From Gracilimonas mengyeensis (GTDB lineage: Bacteria; Bacteroidota; Rhodothermia; Balneolales; Balneolaceae), in NCBI RefSeq assembly GCF_900182705.1, contig NZ_FXTP01000013.1, positions 1 through 64,000 of the forward strand: a stretch of 64,000 nucleotides of DNA. Reading direction: 5' to 3'. A program made the position numbers and the translations under genes. Below, piece by piece: positions 43,906-51,559 of the stretch; position 1 is the stretch's first letter; each line of letters begins with the position of its first letter. The notes beneath the pieces are model-generated. The model searched no databases and had not been told where the DNA came from. It saw only the letters and a program-made list of their open reading frames with translations.

Positions 43906-45057
43906 TTAAGATTCTGACTTGCCAGGATGATGAATGCAGGTAAAAGTCACATCATCGAGAGGACTAACGCCTCCAATGAAAGCTTCCAGGGAAGATTGAA
44001 GCTTGCCTATGATGGTTTTAGCATGCAGCGAGCCATAGATTTCCATCAGCGACTCGATACGCTCTTCTCCATATTCTTCGCCTCGTTCATTTCGTGCTTC
44101 ATTCAATCCATCAGTATAAAAAAGCACAGAATCACCGGGCTTAAAGTGGAATTTTTTTACTTCCAGATTTTGTCCCAGCATTTTTGTAGAGGTCATCCCA
44201 AGGGCAAATCCGTTTGATTTCAATTTATAGGTAGTATCCCGTTCACGGTTATAGTAGATAGGGATATTATGTCCGGCACGGATATATTCAAAATGGTCTT
44301 CGTCATTCGGAAAGAAAGCAACACAACCGGTAACAAAAGTTTTATCTTTACTGTTACTCTTGATATAGTTATTCAGCTGCAGAAATAACTCTTTAGGTGT
44401 GGGATGATCTCTTTCTACGATGAGATTCACGAGTGCCTGCAACCGCACCATGTAGAGTGCAGCACTAAGGCCTTTTCCTGAAACATCGGCGATGACGACA
44501 TAAGTCCCCTTATCGGTCTCAATTACATCAAGATAGTCGCCGCCCACCTCTTTGGCAGTATGGGCAAAAGAATATATTTCAAGGTTCTTTTTATTGAGCG
44601 ATGTTCCAGGCAACAGACTCAATTGAATTTCGCGGGCCAGATCAATTTCTTTTTGAACATCTGATTTTTCAAGTAATTCAATCAATAACAGCATGAACAT
44701 GGACAGAAAACCAAAAGGGAGCAAGAGGTTGCCTATAAGAACATATTCCAAAATACCGAAAAAGTTTAGTATGTAATAAGCGACGAAACTGACTGATCCT
44801 AAACCAAAAATAAGCCGCCGGGTGGGATTAAGGCGCTGAGCCAGGTTCGAAAACAACCTCATAAACTTAATATGGCCAGGCAGCTGTTGCCCTTGTTGTC
44901 GCTCAATATCTTCAACTGCTTCTTTATATACTTCTTTGAGCCGTTCAGTATCAGCGGTGAGTTCTTTAGAGAAACGCTCACGGCTCATACCCGATACATA
45001 TTCCTGGTAAAATTTCTTGGTGCCGTAACCGGCTTGTGCTTCGTTCTTTAGTCCCAA
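43906..45057 (-). CDS. Membrane PP2C-type (SpoIIE/RsbU) serine/threonine phosphatase
   Basis: The 383-residue protein has a soluble N-terminal helical part, two adjacent transmembrane helices (about residues 80-125, with YILNFFGILEYVLIGNLLLPFG) and a cytoplasmic SpoIIE phosphatase domain from about 140 to the end. PP2C metal motifs are EVGGDYLDV, VVIADVSGKGLSAALYMVR and SVLFYTDGLNEARN. Enzymes of this type dephosphorylate anti-sigma-factor antagonists in partner-switching pathways. No anti-sigma antagonist (STAS) or anti-sigma kinase gene is beside it, so its partner lies elsewhere. It is convergent with tkt. Confidence 0.9.
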   Translation of the reverse strand: MGLKNEAQAGYGTKKFYQEYVSGMSRERFSKELTADTERLKEVYKEAVEDIERQQGQQLPGHIKFMRLFSNLAQRLNPTRRLIFGLGSVSFVAYYILNFFGILEYVLIGNLLLPFGFLSMFMLLLIELLEKSDVQKEIDLAREIQLSLLPGTSLNKKNLEIYSFAHTAKEVGGDYLDVIETDKGTYVVIADVSGKGLSAALYMVRLQALVNLIVERDHPTPKELFLQLNNYIKSNSKDKTFVTGCVAFFPNDEDHFEYIRAGHNIPIYYNRERDTTYKLKSNGFALGMTSTKMLGQNLEVKKFHFKPGDSVLFYTDGLNEARNERGEEYGEERIESLMEIYGSLHAKTIIGKLQSSLEAFIGGVSPLDDVTFTCIHHPGKSES

Positions 45058-45251
45058 ATTAAACCTGCTCTGCGTTTACATTTCGATCTTTGTTCGTAAT
45101 AATAACCAAAAAGTTGTGCGACTTCTTAATTTTTAGCTTCTGAAAATATTTCTTTTAGGGAAGATAGAAAAATAGTTGTTGAAGCCAACGGCTGAAGCTA
45201 AAGAGGGAAGAGTTGATCTAAGTTAGTGGAAAAGGAATACGTTAAATAAAA

Positions 45252-45283
45252 ATGCCAGCCTGATTGAAGAATCAGGCTGGCAT
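45252..45283 (-). terminator. Hairpin terminator of the VIT/vWA cargo gene
   Basis: A perfect 14-bp stem (ATGCCAGCCTGATT with AATCAGGCTGGCAT) around the loop GAAG. On the minus strand it is followed by TTTTATTT, and it lies 26 bases after the stop of the gene at 45309. Confidence 0.85.
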
Positions 45284-45308
45284 CAAGTATAGATGGTTTA
45301 GATTGCGA

Positions 45309-47435
45309 TTACTTCAGGTAAGTTATCTTGATTTTTTTGTTCGTCATGGGCGTTTCTACACTGACCAGGTATACGCCTGTTGCCATTTGCAACGTGCTTT
45401 GAGATACATCCCAATTAACCGTGAAAGTATGCATGCCATTAAACTGAGAAGTATTCAATACGGCAATTTTCTGTCCTAATAAATTATAAATCACGATTCT
45501 GCTATTGGAGGCATCCCATGGCTCAGAGAGGTTTACCTCGATATTAACATTCGGGTTGAAAGGATTGGGATATGCTTTCAGCTCTTCAATTTCAAAGGAA
45601 TCGGGGTTCTCATTTTCAACATCTGTGGTTACCGGGCCATCGCCGTTTTGTTCTTCACTAATTAGCGTGGTGTCACCTGGTTCAATAGATAGGAAGGAAG
45701 TGTATTGAGACATCAGCCTGTTTTCCATACTGTAGTCTATAATCTGGGCAATATCGTCGTTATTGGGAGAGCTTTGCTCCATACGATTAATTTTTCTGGA
45801 GATCCAGAAGCGTTTCAGGCTGCTATCGGTTTCGCTGCTTTCCAGGATCATAATTTCTTCGTTAAAGACGGTGTCCTCTGTAGTACCTGTAAACTGAATG
45901 GATAGAGGAAGATCGCCAAAATACATGCCTGTTTGTATAAAGGGGGCACTTACAGGAATTTTTTCTGAGGAGCTGTTCTGGAAATTCCCATAGGTGAACC
46001 CTCCGGCAAAGGTGGGATAGATAGTGTAATTGGTGATGTAATTACCAAGATATTGTATACCTGATTCAAGACGGATTTCCACATCAGGACTATCCTTATA
46101 ATCAAAGAGTTCCCCGCCACTATCACGGGTAAAGATACCATAGAGGTATTCATTACCACGATAGTTACGCCCATTTCTGTAAGTAAAAGGAGCGTTTTGT
46201 TTTTGAATATCAATCACTGAAATCTTGGGTAAATCATTGCCAGCATAGTCAATAATAGATTCTGAAAAAGCATTGGCATCCTGAAAATCATGGTAGGTAT
46301 CAGAACTTGAAATAAGTAGGATGCTTCCGCTGCCTTTTTCTTTAATAAAATCTATACCACTCACTAACAGATCATCTAAATTGCTTACTGATAAGATATT
46401 GCGCCCTCTGATCTCTTCAAAAAGGCTGTCAATGGCAGCGTCTGATCCATTGATCCAATTTGGAGAAAGTACCTGATCTGAAACATTAGAGTAAATAAAA
46501 TTGAAGCGGTCTTTTTCTGAGAAGTTCGCTTTAAGATTAGCTTGAATTAGATTCAATATCTCGTCCTTTGTAGCATTACTATTGGAGGCCGCAAAATCAA
46601 AAACAATAGCTACAGTCTTGGATATATTGATGTCTAGAATATCTTCAGGTATGAAAGAAAGGCTGTAATATTGTCCCGTAGAATCCGTGTAATTTGCCAA
46701 AAAGGTATCACCTGAGTTTGGATCTGATACATTTAGACTAAGAGAGCTATTTAAAGCTGCTGCTTCAAGGTCTGCACTCCAATACATACGTCCAAGGCTG
46801 TCGACGGCGGCATCAAAAGTAAGGTCTTCCTGGCCTGAAACACTCAAATCGGGATTCTGATCCTCAATAAAATATCGTACCTCAGCATCTTCAAGAATAT
46901 TTTGTGCTAACCGGTGCAATTGTGTTGGCAGAGGAATACTCGTCACAGACCGGTATTTTTCAGTAGGGATAAGGAAGCTTATTTTTAACTTTCTCACCTG
47001 ATTTCTGGTAAACGGATACACCCGCAGTTCATAAGAAGTAGGGGAATTCTTAAACAAAATAGCCGGATCCTGCTGGCGATTTACAATTCCTTCGTACACC
47101 CGATTGGCAGTCCAACGGTCAATGATATGAGCAACCAGGATCTGATCACCAAACCAAAGCCAAAGATCAGAAACGGTAACCTCTTCGCTTAATTCAAAAA
47201 AACTAAACATTTCTAATAGCTCAGATTGGCTAAAATAAGAGGGATTGGAAGAGGAGAAGGAGATAAACATTTCCACCTCAGCATAGGTGCCTTTTGGATG
47301 TACCTCAAAAACGGTCTCATTTATGTTAATTCCCGTATCTTGCCACAGCCGGTCGGGGTTAGCAATACGAAGTTGCTGATTTTGAGCGAGTGCAAAGGAG
47401 GGAAGAAGGGCAAGTAGTAAAAATAATGCTCTCAT
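45309..47435 (-). CDS. VIT/vWA-domain protein with type IX secretion sorting domain
   Basis: A 708-residue secreted protein. The signal peptide is residues 1-18 (ending ALAQ). Residues 35-160 resemble a VIT domain (vault/inter-alpha-trypsin type): INETVFEVHPKGTYAEVEMF, then WFGDQILVAHIIDRWTANRVYEGIVNRQQDPA. Residues about 272-440 look like a von Willebrand A domain, but the metal-site motif DxSxS is altered to Asp280-Phe-Ala-Ala-Ser, so metal-dependent adhesion may be lost. The last 80 residues are a Por-type sorting domain (LKAYPNPFNPNVNIEVNLSE, ending in a lysine-rich strand). It should be exported by type IX secretion and anchored or released. The second such cargo in the window is at 10927-14589. 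Confidence 0.85.
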   Translation of the reverse strand: MRALFLLLALLPSFALAQNQQLRIANPDRLWQDTGININETVFEVHPKGTYAEVEMFISFSSSNPSYFSQSELLEMFSFFELSEEVTVSDLWLWFGDQILVAHIIDRWTANRVYEGIVNRQQDPAILFKNSPTSYELRVYPFTRNQVRKLKISFLIPTEKYRSVTSIPLPTQLHRLAQNILEDAEVRYFIEDQNPDLSVSGQEDLTFDAAVDSLGRMYWSADLEAAALNSSLSLNVSDPNSGDTFLANYTDSTGQYYSLSFIPEDILDINISKTVAIVFDFAASNSNATKDEILNLIQANLKANFSEKDRFNFIYSNVSDQVLSPNWINGSDAAIDSLFEEIRGRNILSVSNLDDLLVSGIDFIKEKGSGSILLISSSDTYHDFQDANAFSESIIDYAGNDLPKISVIDIQKQNAPFTYRNGRNYRGNEYLYGIFTRDSGGELFDYKDSPDVEIRLESGIQYLGNYITNYTIYPTFAGGFTYGNFQNSSSEKIPVSAPFIQTGMYFGDLPLSIQFTGTTEDTVFNEEIMILESSETDSSLKRFWISRKINRMEQSSPNNDDIAQIIDYSMENRLMSQYTSFLSIEPGDTTLISEEQNGDGPVTTDVENENPDSFEIEELKAYPNPFNPNVNIEVNLSEPWDASNSRIVIYNLLGQKIAVLNTSQFNGMHTFTVNWDVSQSTLQMATGVYLVSVETPMTNKKIKITYLK

Positions 47436-47586
47436 AACAATTCTATTATAGGGTTAATCTCTTGGCTTACTTACATATATAAGAAAATACATCTAACTAT
47501 TCATCTATTAGTTAAATGTTTTTGAAGATCTAATGCTGAATTTCAACAATTAAAAAAAGGTATAAGAAATAGCTGGGAATGTATTT

Positions 47587-48582
47587 TTAGTGCAGGAATC
47601 GTTTAAAGCCCGAAAGTAATTTTTTATGCAATTCGGCTTTGGTTTGAGGATCTGTAAAAGCAGCGTCAATTGCATATTGATTACACTGCAGAAAATGTCT
47701 TTCCTGCCAGCTAAAGTGTTGTTCAATTTTTTGATATTCTTCCAGCAATGATACGTTAGAAATCGCTCTGCCATCCGTATTTATACTCATGGAATTCCCA
47801 TTTTGATAAATGTAATGAAGGTTGTGTTGGCTCACTGAGTCAAATATTCCAGTCTGTACATTGCTGGTAGGGCAGACCTCAAGATGGATATCATGCTTTT
47901 TGAGATGATCAAGTAATTCCGGGTTTTCAGCACTGCGTACGCCATGACCAATGCGCTGTGGTTTTAATTGAGTGATCACTTCTTCCACGCTTTCAGGCCC
48001 CCTGGCTTCTCCGGCATGGGCCGTACAAGGGATACCATGCTCCCGGGCATATTGAAAAGCTTTGACGTGATTTTCAACGGGCTGAGTTTCATCTGCCGCA
48101 ATGTCAAAACCCACCACTTTGGTTCCCTTAAATTGCTCGGCCAGTTTTACGGTCTGCATGCTTTGTTCTTCACTAAAATGACGCAGCGTACAAAGTATAA
48201 TGCCCGCCTCAATGCCGGTTTCAGCTATTCCTTTTTTTGTGGCTTTAGCAACAATATCGACTACCTGCTCTGGGGACAATCCTTTCTCCAGATGCTGAAG
48301 AGGGGCAAAGCGTAATTCGGCATAAATTACATTATCCGCGTTCAGTTGCTCAAAAAGATCCTGCGTTACCAGTTCCAGCTGTTCTGGTGTTTGCATGATA
48401 GCTATGGGGGCATTGGCACATTTAAGATACTCCTCCAAACTTGAGCAGTTGGCCGGGGCGATGAACTCTTTTTCGTACTGCTCTTTGGTGATGCCAGGTT
48501 TGAGTTTTTTTACGACATCATAACTCAAAGAGCAATCAAGATGAAGGTGTAATTCTATTTTGGGAAGCTGCTGTATATCCAT
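47587..48582 (-). CDS. add: Adenosine deaminase
   Basis: A 331-residue metal-dependent deaminase of the amidohydrolase superfamily. The Zn and catalytic residues are in place: HLHLD near residue 12, TAHAGEARGPESV with the HAGE motif (His and catalytic Glu), RIGHGVRSAENPEL, and SINTDGRAIS with the last metal Asp. HLEVCPTSNVQTG is also typical. It converts adenosine to inosine in purine salvage. The length is normal. Some relatives act on other adenine-like compounds (adenine, or modified bases), so the exact substrate is not fully fixed. It is a single gene on the minus strand. Confidence 0.88.
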   Translation of the reverse strand: MDIQQLPKIELHLHLDCSLSYDVVKKLKPGITKEQYEKEFIAPANCSSLEEYLKCANAPIAIMQTPEQLELVTQDLFEQLNADNVIYAELRFAPLQHLEKGLSPEQVVDIVAKATKKGIAETGIEAGIILCTLRHFSEEQSMQTVKLAEQFKGTKVVGFDIAADETQPVENHVKAFQYAREHGIPCTAHAGEARGPESVEEVITQLKPQRIGHGVRSAENPELLDHLKKHDIHLEVCPTSNVQTGIFDSVSQHNLHYIYQNGNSMSINTDGRAISNVSLLEEYQKIEQHFSWQERHFLQCNQYAIDAAFTDPQTKAELHKKLLSGFKRFLH

Positions 48583-48687
48583 ATAAAATCTATGATTTCG
48601 GAGTGTATCAAACCTGGAAAAGGGCTACAGAATCCGCTCTTTTTTTGACATCAAACTTACCGAATAGCAAGGCAGGTAACAAGCTGT

Positions 48688-48770
48688 ATGGTGTTATTGT
48701 GTTAAGGTGTGAAAGTGTTATGGAGTAAATCACTATATCACCTAAACACTATATCACTATTTCATCATCA
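48688..48770. repeat. Simple-word intergenic repeat (GTGTTA / ATATCACT type)
   Basis: In the 226-base gap before the aminotransferase gene, words such as GGTGTTATTGTGTTAAGGTG are followed by ATATCACC and ATATCACTAT. The same vocabulary, partly in inverted order, recurs at 51417-51520, so the two are related dispersed elements. Confidence 0.6.
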
Positions 48771-48779
48771 TCAATTCCT

Positions 48780-48787
48780 TATCTTTG
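48780..48787 (+). promoter_or_regulatory. Promoter-like -7 box upstream of the aminotransferase gene
   Basis: TATCTTTG fits the TAnnTTTG element of Bacteroidota sigma-A promoters exactly and lies 22 bases before the start codon. A matching TTTG element further upstream was not found. Confidence 0.35.
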
Positions 48788-48808
48788 CCCTGAATCAAAA
48801 AGAATATC

Positions 48809-49987
48809 ATGCTGAATAAATTTTTAAGACATATCGCCCAAACCAGTGATGCCCCCATGGGACTGGAAGTCAGCCATGCAGAAGGGCCATTTATCTATAC
48901 TACTGACGAGAAACGATTTGTAGATTTTATCTCAGGTATAGCGGTTAGCAGCCTGGGCCATCGTCACCCCAAAGTGGTAGAAGCCATACATGAGCAAGTG
49001 GATAAACATTTGCATGTGATGGTCTATGGTGAATTTGTGCAACAGCCTCAGGTTGATTTTGCTGAGTTGTTGACTTCTAACCTGCCGGAACAATTGGAAC
49101 AGGTCTACTTGGTGAACAGTGGTACCGAAGCTACCGAGGGGGCGCTGAAGCTTGCCAAAAAATATACGGGCCGATCCAAGCTCATTGGTTTCAAAAATAG
49201 CTACCACGGAGATACGCATGGCTCTTTAAGTGTGACAGGCCGGGACGTGTATCGCGACCCATATCTGCCATTACTTCCTAATGTTCATTTCCTGGATTTT
49301 AACTCAACCCAAAACCTGGATTTTGTCGATGAACAAACGGCTGCAGTCATCATGGAGCCCATACAGGGCGAGGGCGGAATCATCCCTGCAAAAAAAGAAT
49401 GGCTTAAGAAAATCAGGCAGCGGTGTGATGAAGTTGGAGCGTTGCTCATTTTTGATGAAATACAAAGTGGCTTTGGTCGGACGGGGACTTTATTTGCCCT
49501 TCATGGTTACGAGGTAGTTCCTGATATCCTCTGCATGGCGAAGGCAATGGGAGGGGGCATGCCTATTGGAGGTTTTGTTTCTTCAAAAGAAATCTTCCAG
49601 AGTTTTAAGTACGATCCGCCGCTTAATCATGTCACTACATTTGGGGGACATCCCGTGTCGGCTGCAGCAGCCTATGCCAATCTCAAAGAATTGCTGTCTG
49701 GGAATTATATAGAACGTGCTTTGGAGATTGAAAACAAGGTTAGATCAACATTGCAAGGGAAAGGCATTGTCGAAGTGCGGGGCAAAGGGGCCATGCTTGG
49801 ACTTGAGCTTGAAAGTTGGGAGCTAACCAAAAACGTTGTGGCAGCTTGCTTCGATGAAGGAATTCTGCTGGGCTGGACCTTGCATTCAAAAACTTTAGTC
49901 AGGCTAGCACCCCCATTGATTATTGAAGAAGATTTGTTGGACGAAGTGCTGGAAGCTATTCTGAAAGCGGTCAAAAAGTTTGCATAA
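48809..49987 (+). CDS. Class III pyridoxal-phosphate aminotransferase (acetylornithine/GABA type)
   Basis: The 392-residue enzyme has fold-type I aminotransferase motifs: DFISGIAVSSLGHRHPKVVEA, YLVNSGTEATEGALKLAK, and IMEPIQGEGGIIP. The Schiff-base lysine is in CMAKAMGGGMPIGGF, and LLIFDEIQSGFGRTG gives the Asp that holds the pyridine nitrogen. The family includes acetylornithine, LysJ, ornithine and 4-aminobutyrate aminotransferases, which cannot be separated by eye. The next gene is a succinate-semialdehyde dehydrogenase 64 bases downstream on the same strand, which favours 4-aminobutyrate or a similar omega-amino donor. This is inference from position. Confidence 0.88.
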   Translation: MLNKFLRHIAQTSDAPMGLEVSHAEGPFIYTTDEKRFVDFISGIAVSSLGHRHPKVVEAIHEQVDKHLHVMVYGEFVQQPQVDFAELLTSNLPEQLEQVYLVNSGTEATEGALKLAKKYTGRSKLIGFKNSYHGDTHGSLSVTGRDVYRDPYLPLLPNVHFLDFNSTQNLDFVDEQTAAVIMEPIQGEGGIIPAKKEWLKKIRQRCDEVGALLIFDEIQSGFGRTGTLFALHGYEVVPDILCMAKAMGGGMPIGGFVSSKEIFQSFKYDPPLNHVTTFGGHPVSAAAAYANLKELLSGNYIERALEIENKVRSTLQGKGIVEVRGKGAMLGLELESWELTKNVVAACFDEGILLGWTLHSKTLVRLAPPLIIEEDLLDEVLEAILKAVKKFA

Positions 49988-50051
49988 AATATGGAACATC
50001 GGTCCGATGCTAACTGTTTGACAGATAAAGATTAATCAAAAAATTTTGAGC

Positions 50052-51413
50052 ATGAAAACCATCAATCCCGCTACCGGAAAAACCCTGAATGAGTACGATG
50101 AGATGGAGTTTGGGGAAATTGAATCGATAATTGAAAAGGCCAATCAGGCACAGGAAGACTGGCAAAGCAAAACCTTTGATGAGCGCGGCCAATATTTGCG
50201 TAAAATAGCGGAGCTTCTGAAAGACCGTAAACATGAATTGGCTGAATTAATGGCCAAAGAAATGGGCAAACCGTTGTCTCAGGGAGTAGGAGAAGCCGAG
50301 AAATGTGCCTGGGTATGTGAATATTATGCCGAAAATGCCGAGGCCTTTCTTGAAGACGATGTGCGGGAATCCGATGCATCCAAAAGCTATGTCACGTTCA
50401 ACCCGCTGGGAGTAGTGCTGGCTATAATGCCTTGGAATTTTCCCTTTTGGCAGCTTTTTCGCTTCGCAGCTCCTGCGCTCATGGCTGGCAATGGCGCGAT
50501 CCTCAAGCATTCCTCAAATACCACAGGCTCTGCTCTGGAGATTGAAAAAATAATTCATGATGCCGGTGTGCCTGAAGAACTTTTCAGAACTATTGTACGC
50601 GATAACTCCGGGATGAAAGAAGTGATACAGCATCCAGGCATTGCGGCTGTAACACTAACCGGTAGTACGCGGGCAGGTAAAATAGTAGCTTCACAGGCTG
50701 GTGAATCACTTAAAAAAACCGTTTTAGAACTGGGTGGCAGTGATCCGTATGTGGTATTGGATGATGCTGATATCAAGCAAACGGCTGAGACCTGTGCTAC
50801 TTCTCGTCTTATCAACAGTGGACAAAGTTGCATAGCGGCGAAGCGATTTATCGTGACAGAAAAAGTATATGACGAATTTACCGAAGCATTTACCGAAATA
50901 ATGAAGGGAAAGAAGGTTGGCGATCCTTTTGAAGAAGGCACCGATGTAGGGCCCCAAGCCAGGGCTGATCTGCGGGATGAACTTCATGAGCAAGTCCAGA
51001 AAAGTGTAAAAATGGGAGCCAAACTAACTTTAGGAGGAGAAAAACCTGAAGGAGAAGGTGCCTATTACCCGGTAACCATTCTCGAAAACGTATCAAGCGG
51101 AATGCCTGCTTATGAAGAAGAGTTGTTTGGTCCGGTAGCAGCTATTATTAAAGTGAAGAACGAAGAGGAAGCCATTCGCGTGGCTAACGACACCGACTTT
51201 GGCCTTGGTGCTGCAGTATTCTCCGAGGATATCGAAAAAGCCGAAGATATTGCTGCCAATAAATTAGAGGCAGGCTGCTGCTTTGTTAACGAGTTTGTGA
51301 AATCAGATCCCCGGCTTCCTTTTGGAGGCATCAAACAATCCGGCTACGGACGAGAACTGAGCCTCTACGGCATCCGTGAATTCGTAAATGCCAAAACAGT
51401 ATATGTAAAGTGA
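50052..51413 (+). CDS. NAD(P)-dependent succinate-semialdehyde dehydrogenase family protein
   Basis: I use the ATG at 50052 (453 residues), which begins MKTINPATGKTLNEYDEMEF as is usual in this family; a TTG at 50046 would add two residues. Aldehyde dehydrogenase landmarks are PLGVVLAIMPWNFPFWQLFR, VTLTGSTRAGKIVASQAGES, the catalytic Glu in VLELGGSDPYVVLDDAD, and the nucleophile Cys in NSGQSCIAAKRF. The shorter form resembles the Sad/YneI type rather than GabD of about 480. It oxidises succinate semialdehyde to succinate. It follows a class III aminotransferase and could complete GABA breakdown or serve the 2-oxoglutarate decarboxylase branch from the E2-E1 fusion enzyme. Confidence 0.92.
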   Translation: MKTINPATGKTLNEYDEMEFGEIESIIEKANQAQEDWQSKTFDERGQYLRKIAELLKDRKHELAELMAKEMGKPLSQGVGEAEKCAWVCEYYAENAEAFLEDDVRESDASKSYVTFNPLGVVLAIMPWNFPFWQLFRFAAPALMAGNGAILKHSSNTTGSALEIEKIIHDAGVPEELFRTIVRDNSGMKEVIQHPGIAAVTLTGSTRAGKIVASQAGESLKKTVLELGGSDPYVVLDDADIKQTAETCATSRLINSGQSCIAAKRFIVTEKVYDEFTEAFTEIMKGKKVGDPFEEGTDVGPQARADLRDELHEQVQKSVKMGAKLTLGGEKPEGEGAYYPVTILENVSSGMPAYEEELFGPVAAIIKVKNEEEAIRVANDTDFGLGAAVFSEDIEKAEDIAANKLEAGCCFVNEFVKSDPRLPFGGIKQSGYGRELSLYGIREFVNAKTVYVK

Positions 51414-51416
51414 AGC

Positions 51417-51520
51417 GGTGATATGGTGATTTAGTGATTTCACTCCCTAGCACAACAACACCGTAACACTAAAACACTTTAACACCCCAAAACCATATCA
51501 CCCTATCACTATATCATCAT
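51417..51520. repeat. Simple-word inverted repeat (GGTGATATGG / ATATCACC type)
   Basis: The gap after the dehydrogenase gene starts with GGTGATATGGTGATTTAGTG and ends with ATATCACCCTATCACTATAT, a loose inverted repeat. The centre has AACACCGTAACACTAAAACA words. It shares its vocabulary with 48688-48770, on the other side of the aminotransferase/dehydrogenase pair. Confidence 0.65.
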
Positions 51521-51559
51521 AACCCTTATCTTTTGGCTTAATCAACAAACAGAGAAGCT

